From NCBI GenBank assembly GCA_020852375.1, contig JADZAY010000016.1:1-33646 (forward strand): 33,646 nucleotides of DNA. The letters are read 5' to 3'. The translations under genes and the position numbers were made by a program. This document shows, piece after piece, positions 1 through 9,046 of the stretch. The notes beneath the pieces were generated by a model. The model ran no database searches. It was not told the origin of the DNA and saw only the letters and a list, made by a program, of their open reading frames with translations. Every line of letters begins with the position of its first letter. Within the stretch, counting starts at the first letter, position 1. Source of the stretch: Candidatus Yanofskyibacteriota bacterium. GTDB taxonomy: Bacteria > Patescibacteriota > Minisyncoccia > 2-02-FULL-40-12 > GWA2-44-9.

Positions 1-405
1 CCCTCCGTCAGCACTCGCGCAGGGAGCGGCATCCGGGCGATGCTGACGGCGCTCCGGCTTTGGAGACGGAGCGCCTGAGGCATCGCCAACGGATGCCAGT
101 GATTCCTTCCGCTCGGAAGCCTCCGGAGGGCGCAGCGGCGATGCGGTAGGGTCTTTCCTCCACGACCGAACGCCTCGGCACCCCAGCGAGGCTTCGCGGA
201 CCGGGAGGCAGAGTCACTGCCGAGCGGGAGGGGAGGGTCAGCCGCGCAGGGGCGGCAAGCGTGTCCGAGGGGGATGTGTCGGGCATGGGAGGCCGGTGCC
301 GACGGAGGGCATGGCGGAGAGGCGGGGGGGTGCCGAGGGGAGCGGGAGTGGAGGGCCAGCCGCGCAGGAACGGCAAGTGCATCTGAGGAAGAGCGTGCGG
401 AGTAG

Positions 406-2427
406 CTACTCGCTGTGCTTGAGCTTTTGGATCTGCTCGCGAAGGAGAAGCGCCTGTTCGTAATCGAGCTTCCGGATCGCCCGCTCCATAAGTTTGTTAA
501 GCTGCGCGATCTGATTCGCCTTGCGCCCCACCCCGATGATAGCCGGACCGCCATCATCGCCACGCGACGAGCGTGACCGCGAGGACGCTGCGGAGGAGCT
601 GCTTACCGGCAAACTGAAGCTGTTCCCGATGGCCTTCTTGATGGTCTTCGGCACAATGCCGCGCTCCTTGTTGTACAGCTCCTGCTTCGCGCGGCGGCGA
701 TTCGTTTCGTCCACGGCGGCTCGGATGCTCCGTGTCGCCTTGTCGGCATACAGAATGACGTGGCCATTCTCGTTGCGCGCCGCACGACCCATCGTCTGAA
801 TGAGCGTGGTCGTATTGCGCAGGAAGCCCTCTTTATCGGCGTCCATGATCGCAATGAGCGACACCTCCGGCATATCCAACCCCTCTCGCAACAGGTTCAC
901 ACCCACCAGTACCTCGTGATGGCCAAGCCGGAAATCTTTCAGGATCTTCAAGCGATCGAGTGTTTTGATCTCGGAGTGCAGATAGTTCACTTTGATGCCG
1001 TTGGCGGCCAAGTGCTCGGCAAGATCTTCCGCCATGCGTTTGGTCAGCGTGGTCACGATAACCCGCTCCCCTACGGCGATGCGGCGGTGGATCTGCTCAA
1101 GCAAGTGCTCGATCTGGTCATCGGTTGGATGGATCTCGACCGTCGGATCCAGGAGCCCGGTGGGCCGAACCACCTGCTCGGCAATATTGCTCTTCCCCGC
1201 CGCCTTCAGCTCATACGCCCCCGGCGTCGCGGACACGTAGATGGTCTTCTGAAGCAGTCGCTTGAACTCATCGAAGCGCAGTGGACGATTATCGATCGCC
1301 GAAGGCAGGCGCCAGCCATACTCGACCAGCGTCGTCTTGCGGGCGTGATCGCCATTGAACATCCCCTGCAACTGCGGGAGCGAGATGTGAGATTCATCAA
1401 TGATGGTGAGAAACTCCCCCTTGCTCTTGAAATAGTCAACGAGCGTGAACGGCGGCTGTCCGGGCTTGCGAAAATCGAGATGCCGCGAATAGTTCTCGAT
1501 ACCGAAGCAGTATCCCGTCTGTCGCATCATATCCAGATCGTAGAGCGTCCGCTCGCGCAGGCGCGCCAACTCATCGAACTTCTTTTTCTTTTTCAAAACC
1601 TTGAGATGCTTCTCCAGTTCGCTCTTGATGTTCTCGGCAGCAAGCCCCACCTTCGCGTCGCTCGTGGTCCAGTACTTCGCGGGGAAAATGGTCGTTTCGA
1701 CGACCTTTTCGAACCGCGGGTTTCCCGTTTCCAGCTCCTCGGGATCGGCAATATCCGCCAGCGACATACCGATGATCTTGTCGCCCTTGAACTTCACGCG
1801 GCGCACTTCGGTCGCCGACGGGCTCACGATCTCGATCTCATCATGCGTCTTACGAAAACAGGCGCGCTTCAGCTCGATCTCGTGTCCGTACTGCAAGCGC
1901 GACAGATGCCGCACCAGCTCGCTCGGCGAGATCTTTTTTCCTTCGAACAGCTCCAGCCCCATTTGCCGGTAGTCTTCAGGGTTTCCCAGGTTGTAGATAC
2001 ACGAAACCGACGCGATGATGATCACATCATCACGACTCATGAGCGCCTGCGTCGCCGCGTGACGCAGGCGGTCGATCTCTTCGTTCACCTTCGAGTCCTT
2101 TTCGATGAAGGTATCCGTGGATGGCAGGTACGCTTCGGGCTGATAATAGTCGAAGTACGAGACGAAATAATGCACCGCATTGTTCGGGAAGAACTCTTTG
2201 AACTCGCGGTACAGCTGAGCGGCGAGCGTCTTATTGTGAGAGATGATGAGCGTCGGCCGCCCGTAATTGGCGATGACATTCGCCATGGTATATGTCTTCC
2301 CGCTCCCCGTGACCCCCAAGAGCACTTGGTTTTTAGCGCCACGTTTCAGCCCACTCGTGAGCTGTTCGATCGCCTCGGGCTGGTCTCCCGACGGCTGGAA
2401 GGTTGATGCAAGTTTGAACGTGGCCAT
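406..2427 (-). CDS. uvrB: UvrABC system protein B (excinuclease subunit B)
   Basis: 673 aa; Walker A GVTGSGKTYT, YFVSYFDYYQPEAYLP, helicase motifs and C-terminal UVR-like segment (MERAIRKLDYEQALLLREQIQKLK). Confidence 0.98.
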   Translation of the reverse strand: MATFKLASTFQPSGDQPEAIEQLTSGLKRGAKNQVLLGVTGSGKTYTMANVIANYGRPTLIISHNKTLAAQLYREFKEFFPNNAVHYFVSYFDYYQPEAYLPSTDTFIEKDSKVNEEIDRLRHAATQALMSRDDVIIIASVSCIYNLGNPEDYRQMGLELFEGKKISPSELVRHLSRLQYGHEIELKRACFRKTHDEIEIVSPSATEVRRVKFKGDKIIGMSLADIADPEELETGNPRFEKVVETTIFPAKYWTTSDAKVGLAAENIKSELEKHLKVLKKKKKFDELARLRERTLYDLDMMRQTGYCFGIENYSRHLDFRKPGQPPFTLVDYFKSKGEFLTIIDESHISLPQLQGMFNGDHARKTTLVEYGWRLPSAIDNRPLRFDEFKRLLQKTIYVSATPGAYELKAAGKSNIAEQVVRPTGLLDPTVEIHPTDDQIEHLLEQIHRRIAVGERVIVTTLTKRMAEDLAEHLAANGIKVNYLHSEIKTLDRLKILKDFRLGHHEVLVGVNLLREGLDMPEVSLIAIMDADKEGFLRNTTTLIQTMGRAARNENGHVILYADKATRSIRAAVDETNRRRAKQELYNKERGIVPKTIKKAIGNSFSLPVSSSSAASSRSRSSRGDDGGPAIIGVGRKANQIAQLNKLMERAIRKLDYEQALLLREQIQKLKHSE

Positions 2428-2458
2428 AGTGGCAGAATATGCTATCGTGGCGGTATCT

Positions 2459-3043
2459 ATGATCGGCTACATCGAAGGAACGGTCGTCCATATCGGCGAA
2501 AAACAAGCGATCGTGAGCGCCGGGGGCATAGGGTACCCCCTTACACTGCTCCCGAAAATACTGGCCAGTTTATCAGAGAATCAAGAGGGAGTCAAGGTGT
2601 TCGTGTACTCAAAGCTCAACCTCCGCGAGGGCACCTACGACTTCTACGGATTCACCCGTATCGACGACCTCGAACTCTTCCGCCTGCTCACCTCGATCAG
2701 CGGGCTCGGCCCGAAAACGGCGCTCCAGATCATGAGCACCGTTGAACCGCGCCACCTGAAAGAGGCGGTCGCCGCGGAAGACCCACAGGCGCTCCGCAAG
2801 ATCTCCGGGCTCGGCCTGAAGACCGCTCAACGCCTCGTCGTGGAGCTCCAGGGCAAACTCGACTACATCGACGCTACCGGAACCGACCTCGGAGCCCTGG
2901 ATATGGAGGCGCAGGCGCTCGAAGCGCTCGTCTCGCTCGGATACTCGCAAACCCAGGCCAAGGAGGCGCTCAAGCAGGTCAAAGACGCCACAGACCTTGG
3001 CGACCGCGTCCGCAAAGCGCTCCAGATGCTCGCCAAAAAATAG
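2459..3043 (+). CDS. ruvA: Holliday junction branch migration protein RuvA
   Basis: 194 aa from MIGYIEGTV; GLGPKTALQIM and GLGLKTAQRLVVEL helix-hairpin-helix motifs, C-terminal UBA-like domain. Confidence 0.96.
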   Translation: MIGYIEGTVVHIGEKQAIVSAGGIGYPLTLLPKILASLSENQEGVKVFVYSKLNLREGTYDFYGFTRIDDLELFRLLTSISGLGPKTALQIMSTVEPRHLKEAVAAEDPQALRKISGLGLKTAQRLVVELQGKLDYIDATGTDLGALDMEAQALEALVSLGYSQTQAKEALKQVKDATDLGDRVRKALQMLAKK

Positions 3044-3047
3044 AGGC

Positions 3048-3830
3048 CTACGGGCAGTCCCCCTCCAACGCCGTCGGATCGATGCGTTCGATATACACGG
3101 CGGCAAGATCCCCCATTCCCATCGACTGCTTCGAGTCGTAGCTCATATCGATGATGCGGCCGCCAACATAGGGGCCGCGGTCGTTTATGCGCACCACGGT
3201 GCTTCGCCCCGTGCGCTGGCTCACCACGCGCACCACCGACTGGAGCGGCAGCGTTCGATGCGCAGCAGTGCGAGCATACATGTTGTAGATCTCTCCCGAC
3301 GCGGCAAGGCGTCCATGAAATCCGGGACCGTACCACGATGCGATACCGTACTGATACGGATCGGCTTGCACCAACAGCGGCTCTCCCTCACGGAGCGTAT
3401 CCAGCGAGCGACACGGCTGCAGCATGCGCGCCTGCTGCGCAGTCAGCGGAATGCCGAACCACCGGATGACATCGCCCACCGTGCGAACGCCTCCGCGGGT
3501 AACAAAGTTCGCAAACCCGAGCATCCGTGACCGATGGACGGTGCCATGATCCACGAGCGGGATCACGCGATCAAGGTCGCGCGCAAGGGAAAAAAGATTT
3601 TGCCGAGGAGCGGTCACGTCGAATCCCACCACCTGATCGCCCCACCACGACCAGCGAAGCGTGGCATCGTTGAGGGCCGCATGTGCATGCTCGTCATAGG
3701 TAAGCGGGCCAACAAGTGCGACCGCCGCCGCAACGAACGCGCTCACGAACAGTGCGCGCGCCAGAACACGCCGCGCCCTTCGGCTTTTCCCGTACAACTG
3801 CGCGACCAATTGAGAAAATGAAGTGGCCAT
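3048..3830 (-). CDS. RlpA-like double-psi beta-barrel protein, membrane anchored
   Basis: N-terminal TM; C-terminal GIASWYGPGFHGRLAASGEIYNMYARTAAHRTLPLQSVVRVV...INDRGPYVGGRIIDMS is the RlpA signature. Confidence 0.9.
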   Translation of the reverse strand: MATSFSQLVAQLYGKSRRARRVLARALFVSAFVAAAVALVGPLTYDEHAHAALNDATLRWSWWGDQVVGFDVTAPRQNLFSLARDLDRVIPLVDHGTVHRSRMLGFANFVTRGGVRTVGDVIRWFGIPLTAQQARMLQPCRSLDTLREGEPLLVQADPYQYGIASWYGPGFHGRLAASGEIYNMYARTAAHRTLPLQSVVRVVSQRTGRSTVVRINDRGPYVGGRIIDMSYDSKQSMGMGDLAAVYIERIDPTALEGDCP

Positions 3831-3848
3831 ATGGGCAGGGCACCGCGC

Positions 3849-4520
3849 TCACCGCGAGAAGCGGTCGATCCAAGCACCGAGCACTGCCGCAAGCACAATG
3901 AGGAGGGCGCCGAGCGCTAGCGCAACGGTCCACTCGAGAGCGGCATACTCCCGCCACGCAGACCATACTACCAGGGCTCCCATCATGAGGGCTCCGGCGG
4001 TACAACACGTTGCCATCTTCGCAGAACGGTGACGCATTGCGACGAGACCCCCAAGAAGCACGACGAGCGCGATCGCCGACGCAACGATCGCGGCGTCGCG
4101 CGGCATCAGCGAGCCGTGCGCGACAAGATTCGCCCCGAACCGCGCCGCACCAACGGCACTCGCCACACCAACCATCCCCGCCAACAAGCGCCCCGGCCAT
4201 TGCCGAGACGGCGCGGCCGGCAACGCACCCTGTGTCGACAGTTCACGCTGCATCGGAAGCGACGCGACCGATGAAAGGGCCGCCTCGATACCCCGCACCC
4301 GGGCGGCCAGATGCGCAACCATACCGCGGACCTGGGCAAGGTCTTCGTGAATGGATGCACCCGGCGTTGCCGGATGTAGTCCTGCGGCGACATCATGAAG
4401 CGCATTCTCGATATCCGTCTCGTGCCACCCGGCCTCTAGGAGCGATTCGCGCAGGAGTTGCGCGCTTATCCCCTGTTGAGTCTGCTCTTGTATATAGGAA
4501 ACGAGCTCGTTTGATTGCAT
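3849..4520 (-). CDS. Hypothetical membrane protein with N-terminal short helical (UBA-like) module
   Basis: 223 aa; N-term LVSYIQEQTQQGISAQLLRESLLEAGWHETDIENAL followed by four or so hydrophobic segments; -10 TATACT 8 nt before ATG. Confidence 0.75.
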   Translation of the reverse strand: MQSNELVSYIQEQTQQGISAQLLRESLLEAGWHETDIENALHDVAAGLHPATPGASIHEDLAQVRGMVAHLAARVRGIEAALSSVASLPMQRELSTQGALPAAPSRQWPGRLLAGMVGVASAVGAARFGANLVAHGSLMPRDAAIVASAIALVVLLGGLVAMRHRSAKMATCCTAGALMMGALVVWSAWREYAALEWTVALALGALLIVLAAVLGAWIDRFSR

Positions 4521-4572
4521 ACCTTTCTAGTATACGATATCCAAAGCCGTCACGGCATGATGTTGTACACAC

Positions 4573-5382
4573 TCACTCCCCCGCAAGCATGAGGCGACCA
4601 CCGGTTCGCGCAATGAATCCCTCACGCTCGAGGGCGCCGAGGGCGTCCGCTAGGCGCGGATCGCGAATGCGCCGTGTGAGCGCCGCTGCCGTCACATTCT
4701 TCCGCTCTATGAGGAATCGGATCACCTCCCCGCGAATCTGACGCATCGATCCGGTGAATGACGACTGGCGAACATACCGACGGCTCCGCCGATTCGGATT
4801 CTCGACCATCCCTGCGAGGTGCGTTCCGTAATCCATGAGCGCGCCATACCATTCCCGCGCGGATACCACCCGCGCAACGTCCCACGTAACAAGCGGGAGA
4901 ATCTCATCATCGCCGACATTCGTGCGCCCCGGAAAAAAGTGATGAAGATACACCCGCCGGATGTTCGTCTCGATGACGGGGCGTGGAGCATCAAATGCGA
5001 ACGCCAGCACCGCACCGGCAGTATACGGACCGATGCCCGGAAGCCTGCGGAGAGCATCGTAGTCAGCAGGCAACGCGCCGCTCTGCTCGCGCACGATCAC
5101 CTGCGCGCACCGCTGCAGCATGAGGGCCCGCCGATTATATCCCAAACCCTGCCACACCTTCAGTACGTCCGCCGTCGACGCGCCAGCAAGCGCGCGAAAC
5201 GTGGGAAACGCGCGAAGAAACGCTCGATATTTTTCAATAACCCTTGGTACCTGCGTCTGCTGGAGCATGATTTCACTCACCAGGACACGATAGGGATTGA
5301 TACGCTTCCGCCACGGCAAATCATGCCGCCCATGCCGGCGGTAATAGCGCATCACCATGCTTCGGAATGTTGCAGAATTCAT
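4573..5382 (-). CDS. MutY-like A/G-specific adenine glycosylase (HhH-GPD), lacking Fe-S cysteines
   Basis: LPWRKRINPYRVLVSEIMLQQTQV, RLPGIGPYTAGAVLAFAF, PVIETNIRRV; no C-x6-C-x2-C-x5-C motif. Confidence 0.88.
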   Translation of the reverse strand: MNSATFRSMVMRYYRRHGRHDLPWRKRINPYRVLVSEIMLQQTQVPRVIEKYRAFLRAFPTFRALAGASTADVLKVWQGLGYNRRALMLQRCAQVIVREQSGALPADYDALRRLPGIGPYTAGAVLAFAFDAPRPVIETNIRRVYLHHFFPGRTNVGDDEILPLVTWDVARVVSAREWYGALMDYGTHLAGMVENPNRRSRRYVRQSSFTGSMRQIRGEVIRFLIERKNVTAAALTRRIRDPRLADALGALEREGFIARTGGRLMLAGE

Positions 5383-6119
5383 GCCGGCGTCCCCTCCAGA
5401 ATGGCATCGAGAACGCTATTGCTCGGCACCGTAAGTTCGGGCGCGATATCCTCGTGATGCCGCACGTATTCGTCTCGGGCTTTTTTCCATGCTAGGTATC
5501 CCTGCTCAAGAGCGCGCTGGACGGCATGCAGATACCGGCCACGGGTTCGAAGAAATTCACGACGCACCGTTTGCGCAGCGTCCGTCGCATCCAGCAGCTG
5601 CTTGATAAGATCGTACGCCGACCGCATTTGATGGATCAGCTGCTCATAGAGCTGTCCGCCGATATCGCTGTAGCGAAGGCGTTCCAGCGCCTCCGCTTTG
5701 GTGACGGCCGAGCCGACTGCGCTATGACGCCGCCATTGACCGTACACCCGAGCGGCGCGCGTGATGGCATGGAAAGATGCCCCGAGAACCACCCGCGGCA
5801 CCGCCACCCGCCCTCGCGGCCGCTCGTCATCGGTATCTGACATAAAATACTCGACAAAATGGAACCGGCCACGCCTGAACTCTTCGATGGCGTCCCTCAA
5901 TTGTCGATGGACTTTCTGGAGATCCGCGTCGATCTTATCTCGAGGGTATACGGAGGCAAAGCGCTCACGAATTTCATCATCGGAGCCGCGCTCGTGCTCG
6001 AACCGCTGGAGCGCCGGTGCAAGCGCCTTGATGGTCTCGGGAACATCGCGCTCGAACACCCACGGCTCAATGCCGAAGGTCTCGGAATACGCCCCCTCCT
6101 GCGCCGGCTTCTTCTCCAT
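5379..6119 (-). CDS. Hypothetical protein, alpha-helical
   Basis: 246 aa from MEKKPAQEG; ATGA overlap with the MutY-like start; TACAAT 6 nt before ATG. Confidence 0.75.
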   Translation of the reverse strand: MEKKPAQEGAYSETFGIEPWVFERDVPETIKALAPALQRFEHERGSDDEIRERFASVYPRDKIDADLQKVHRQLRDAIEEFRRGRFHFVEYFMSDTDDERPRGRVAVPRVVLGASFHAITRAARVYGQWRRHSAVGSAVTKAEALERLRYSDIGGQLYEQLIHQMRSAYDLIKQLLDATDAAQTVRREFLRTRGRYLHAVQRALEQGYLAWKKARDEYVRHHEDIAPELTVPSNSVLDAILEGTPA

Positions 6120-6145
6120 GCCAGCATTGTACCACGGCGCCACAC

Positions 6146-6784
6146 TCAGCGACCCACGTAGAACGCCGCGAGCGGCTCGTCGGAATGGTCCTTTTTCTTT
6201 GCCGGAGAGTGCTTCCGCCCGTATTCGATGATGCGGTAGGTCAGCGGGAACCACTCCCTTCTTGGGAACAGCTCCATCAGATCACGCTCGATCTTGACCG
6301 GATCCGTGTGGCGCGTCAGCCCCCATTGCCGCGCCAACCGCTTCACATGAGTATCGACTGCGATCCCCTCAACAATGCCGTACACGCTCCCGAGGACGAC
6401 ATTCGCGGTCTTCCGCGCAACACCCGGGATCTCGAGCATCTCCTGCATCGTCCGCGGAACCCGTCCCCGCCACCGCGCGTGTACCAGCTTCGCCGCAGCA
6501 AGGATATTTTTGGTCTTATTTCGATAGAATCCTGTCTGAAAAATGTCCCGCTCGAACTCAGCAGGAGTCGCGCGAAGATAATCGTTGAGCGTCCGATATT
6601 TCTTGAAAAGCTTGGCGGTCACCTCGTTCACCTTTTTATCCGTGCACTGCGCAGACAGCTGCACCGCGACAAGGCACTCCCATGGAGTTCGATATCGCAG
6701 CATGATGCCAGCCTTTGGGAAGAGCCTTGCTAATGCTCGAGCAATACGACGCGCCTTCTTGACCTTTTCTTCATTTTGTGCCAT
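6146..6784 (-). CDS. nth: Endonuclease III-like DNA glycosylase lacking Fe-S cysteines
   Basis: MAQNEEKV start; LSAQCTDKKVN, IPGVARKTANVVLGSVYG, AVDTHVKRLARQWGL. Confidence 0.93.
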   Translation of the reverse strand: MAQNEEKVKKARRIARALARLFPKAGIMLRYRTPWECLVAVQLSAQCTDKKVNEVTAKLFKKYRTLNDYLRATPAEFERDIFQTGFYRNKTKNILAAAKLVHARWRGRVPRTMQEMLEIPGVARKTANVVLGSVYGIVEGIAVDTHVKRLARQWGLTRHTDPVKIERDLMELFPRREWFPLTYRIIEYGRKHSPAKKKDHSDEPLAAFYVGR

Positions 6785-6817
6785 ACATATATTGTACCAC
6801 CCGCAAGGAGGTTGCCA

Positions 6818-7051
6818 ATGTCGACCTGCACGGTTCGCCCGTCGTTCGGGGACCGCATCGCTGAACGGGACCGCGTCCGCCGCATCATCATGAAGGCCGC
6901 GGAGGAGCTCGTCGAGCATGTGCTCGCCGGGAATGCCAACACCCCGATCCCTGGCCTCTACCAGAGGCTCTACGCCGACACCAGCCCCACGGTCCAGGAG
7001 TACCTCAGCCGCCAGCCGCTCGCCCCGCTCCGCGCTCCGGGATCCGAGTAG
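6818..7051 (+). CDS. Small hypothetical protein
   Basis: 77 aa from MSTCTVRPSF; strong SD AAGGAGG before ATG and intrinsic terminator immediately downstream. Confidence 0.75.
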   Translation: MSTCTVRPSFGDRIAERDRVRRIIMKAAEELVEHVLAGNANTPIPGLYQRLYADTSPTVQEYLSRQPLAPLRAPGSE

Positions 7052-7062
7052 TCGGAACTGCA

Positions 7063-7088
7063 AGCCCCGCCAATGGCGGGGCTTTCTT
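7063..7088 (+). terminator. Rho-independent terminator
   Basis: AGCCCCGCC-AAT-GGCGGGGCT followed by TTCTT. Confidence 0.85.
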
Positions 7089-7373
7089 CTACATATTCTG
7101 CGAGCTGTCCATGCGACTCTCGGGCGTCACGTCTTTTGGTTCCTGAGAAGACAACACCGTGTCCTGCGCAGGGTCGATCGGCATCAGCACGACCGCAACT
7201 GCATATACCAGAAGCGCCGGCCACACATGAGCCACCACTCCGAGCACGAGCCACAGCAACCGCATGAACACCGCATCCACTTCAAAATATGCCGCCATAC
7301 CGGAGGCGACTCCAAAGAGGATCCCATCAGCGGGAGAGCGGCGAAGTTTTTTCCCTTTCAGATTTTCGAACAT
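7089..7373 (-). CDS. PspC-domain protein
   Basis: KLRRSPADGILFGVASGMAAYFEVDAVFMRLLWLVLGV is a PspC domain. Confidence 0.9.
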   Translation of the reverse strand: MFENLKGKKLRRSPADGILFGVASGMAAYFEVDAVFMRLLWLVLGVVAHVWPALLVYAVAVVLMPIDPAQDTVLSSQEPKDVTPESRMDSSQNM

Positions 7374-7387
7374 AGAACAGCACTATA

Positions 7388-8098
7388 TCACGATTTCATC
7401 GAATGGGCAACGAGGTACGCGGCAACAATAACAGCCGTCTCCGCGCGCAGGACGAGGTTCCCAAGCGAGGCGACATGCATCCCCAGTTGTCCCGCGCGTT
7501 CCAGCTCGTCCTCGTCCCATCCCCCCTCCGGACCGATCCATATCCCGGCATGTCCAACACTTTTTGCGACACCGCCAAATGGTTCGCCGGAAGGATCAAA
7601 GAAAAAGTTCACATCATTTCGACTCGCTTCGGTAAGTACACGCTCGAACGCAACCGCCTCGCGCACCATAGGAACCAACCCCCTCCCCGCCTGCTCCGCC
7701 GCTTCACGGATGATCTTCTCGACTCGATCAAGTCGCAGACTCAGCTTCACGGTTCGCGCTGTCACGATCGGCACGATCTCGGAAACTCCCACCTCGGTCG
7801 CCTTCTGTGCGGCAAGCTCGAAATGATCCGCCTTCAACACCGCGCAATACAATATCGTGCGCCCCGGCAGCTCGTTCGCATTCCGACCGATCGCGATACC
7901 TTCCACGATGACCGCATCGCGATCATACCGAAGGATGCGCCCCTGCACTTCCGTGCCCGTCCCATCGCCCAGCACGATCTGCTCGCCCGGCTCGAGCTTC
8001 AGCACCGACCGCAACTGGTGCGCAAGCGTTTCGTCGTCGATGCGGAGCGTCCCAAGCGCCAAGGGCCACGCTCCGATGAACCGATGTATCTTCTTCAT
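7388..8098 (-). CDS. rsmE: 16S rRNA (uracil(1498)-N(3))-methyltransferase
   Basis: KADHFELAAQKATEVGVSEIVPI, IWIGPEGGWDEDEL, LGNLVLRAETAVIVA. Confidence 0.93.
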   Translation of the reverse strand: MKKIHRFIGAWPLALGTLRIDDETLAHQLRSVLKLEPGEQIVLGDGTGTEVQGRILRYDRDAVIVEGIAIGRNANELPGRTILYCAVLKADHFELAAQKATEVGVSEIVPIVTARTVKLSLRLDRVEKIIREAAEQAGRGLVPMVREAVAFERVLTEASRNDVNFFFDPSGEPFGGVAKSVGHAGIWIGPEGGWDEDELERAGQLGMHVASLGNLVLRAETAVIVAAYLVAHSMKS

Positions 8099-8301
8099 GC
8101 GTCCAATTCCTTTTTGACCTCTTCGAATTCGTTCTCAACCTCTTTGAGACGCGCTCGAAGCTCCTTCACGAGCACCGCCCCCTCACGCACCTTCTTTAGC
8201 CCCTCCTCCACGTCGACGCGCTCTTGCTCATCAAGCCACTGAACAATACCTCCCAAGCGTTCGAGTGAATCGGAGATCGTTTCTTTTTTCTTTGTCGTCA
8301 T
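8095..8301 (-). CDS. xseB: Exodeoxyribonuclease VII small subunit
   Basis: 68 aa; SLERLGGIVQWLDEQERVDVEEGLKKVREGAVLVKELRARL; ATGA overlap with rsmE. Confidence 0.85.
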   Translation of the reverse strand: MTTKKKETISDSLERLGGIVQWLDEQERVDVEEGLKKVREGAVLVKELRARLKEVENEFEEVKKELDA

Positions 8302-8311
8302 GGTTTGAGTG

Positions 8312-9046
8312 TTATGGTTCGTCCGGGCTCCAGGTGAGCACTACACCGAGTTCCTGCGCATCTGCAACGAGCTTATTTAGCGCATCGGCCCGCTCTTGCG
8401 GTTCCAGCTGCTCCCATAACGTCAGCTCAGCTTTTCCGACGAACTGCATAAGCGGATCGTCCTCATCATCGCCGAACTCATCTGCTGCCTCACTGTATGC
8501 CTTGCTGATGGCAGCCCCCGCCTCCGCAAGTGCGCCGCTTTCCGTGTCAAAACCAGTATTATTGCGGACCAGCGCTTCGCGCTCCGACTGCGGTAATTTT
8601 GCAGCTTCGGCAAGCGCAATCGCGTGCACCTTCTTGCCAACCACAATCCACCGATCAGCGGCTGCGTGGAAAGCCCTATCGTTTGCGATCTCCATGTGCC
8701 ACGTCCCCGAATCAGTCCCCTGGCTGATGCCGGAGCCATTCATGAGAGCCTCGACGACCATGGCAGTGCTTGGCATCTCCGTAGGAAGATTTTCTGCGGT
8801 GAACACTCGCAACCCCTCCTCTTCGATCGCGGACCCCGCTCGCTCTTGCGCCGCGGCACCTGCGGCAAGCCCGAGCATGCACACGGTAGCAGCAATGCGA
8901 AGCTTTCGGGCAAGTCGCTCCAGTAGCGAATGCTTCCGCTCAACGGCCGCCTCTCGGAACGCTTCCGCAATAAAACCCGGGAGGGCTGGCGCCTCTTTTT
9001 GCTCGATCTTCTGCGAGAATGCGGGAGCCGATTCAAAGCTCGCCAT
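8312..9046 (-). CDS. Hypothetical protein with a single predicted TM segment
   Basis: 244 aa; TM-like RIAATVCMLGLAAGAAA; lies between the exoVII subunit genes. Confidence 0.7.
   Translation of the reverse strand: MASFESAPAFSQKIEQKEAPALPGFIAEAFREAAVERKHSLLERLARKLRIAATVCMLGLAAGAAAQERAGSAIEEEGLRVFTAENLPTEMPSTAMVVEALMNGSGISQGTDSGTWHMEIANDRAFHAAADRWIVVGKKVHAIALAEAAKLPQSEREALVRNNTGFDTESGALAEAGAAISKAYSEAADEFGDDEDDPLMQFVGKAELTLWEQLEPQERADALNKLVADAQELGVVLTWSPDEP

Noticed and set aside
8-382. 124-aa minus-strand ORF downstream of uvrB
   Set aside because: Low-complexity Pro/Arg/Ser-rich product of a GC-rich repeat region; direct repeats are read in different frames; no RBS or domain. Treated as non-coding.
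760-2406. 548-aa plus-strand ORF
   Set aside because: Antisense to uvrB, which is unambiguous; composition (Arg/His/Leu-rich) typical of a GC-driven antisense ORF.
4573-6784. Frameshift hiding the Fe-S cysteine motifs of MutY/Nth
   Set aside because: Both proteins run in frame through the expected cluster region to natural stops, and the neighbouring ATGA overlap at 5379-5382 is intact; no Cys-rich continuation was apparent in the ORF track.
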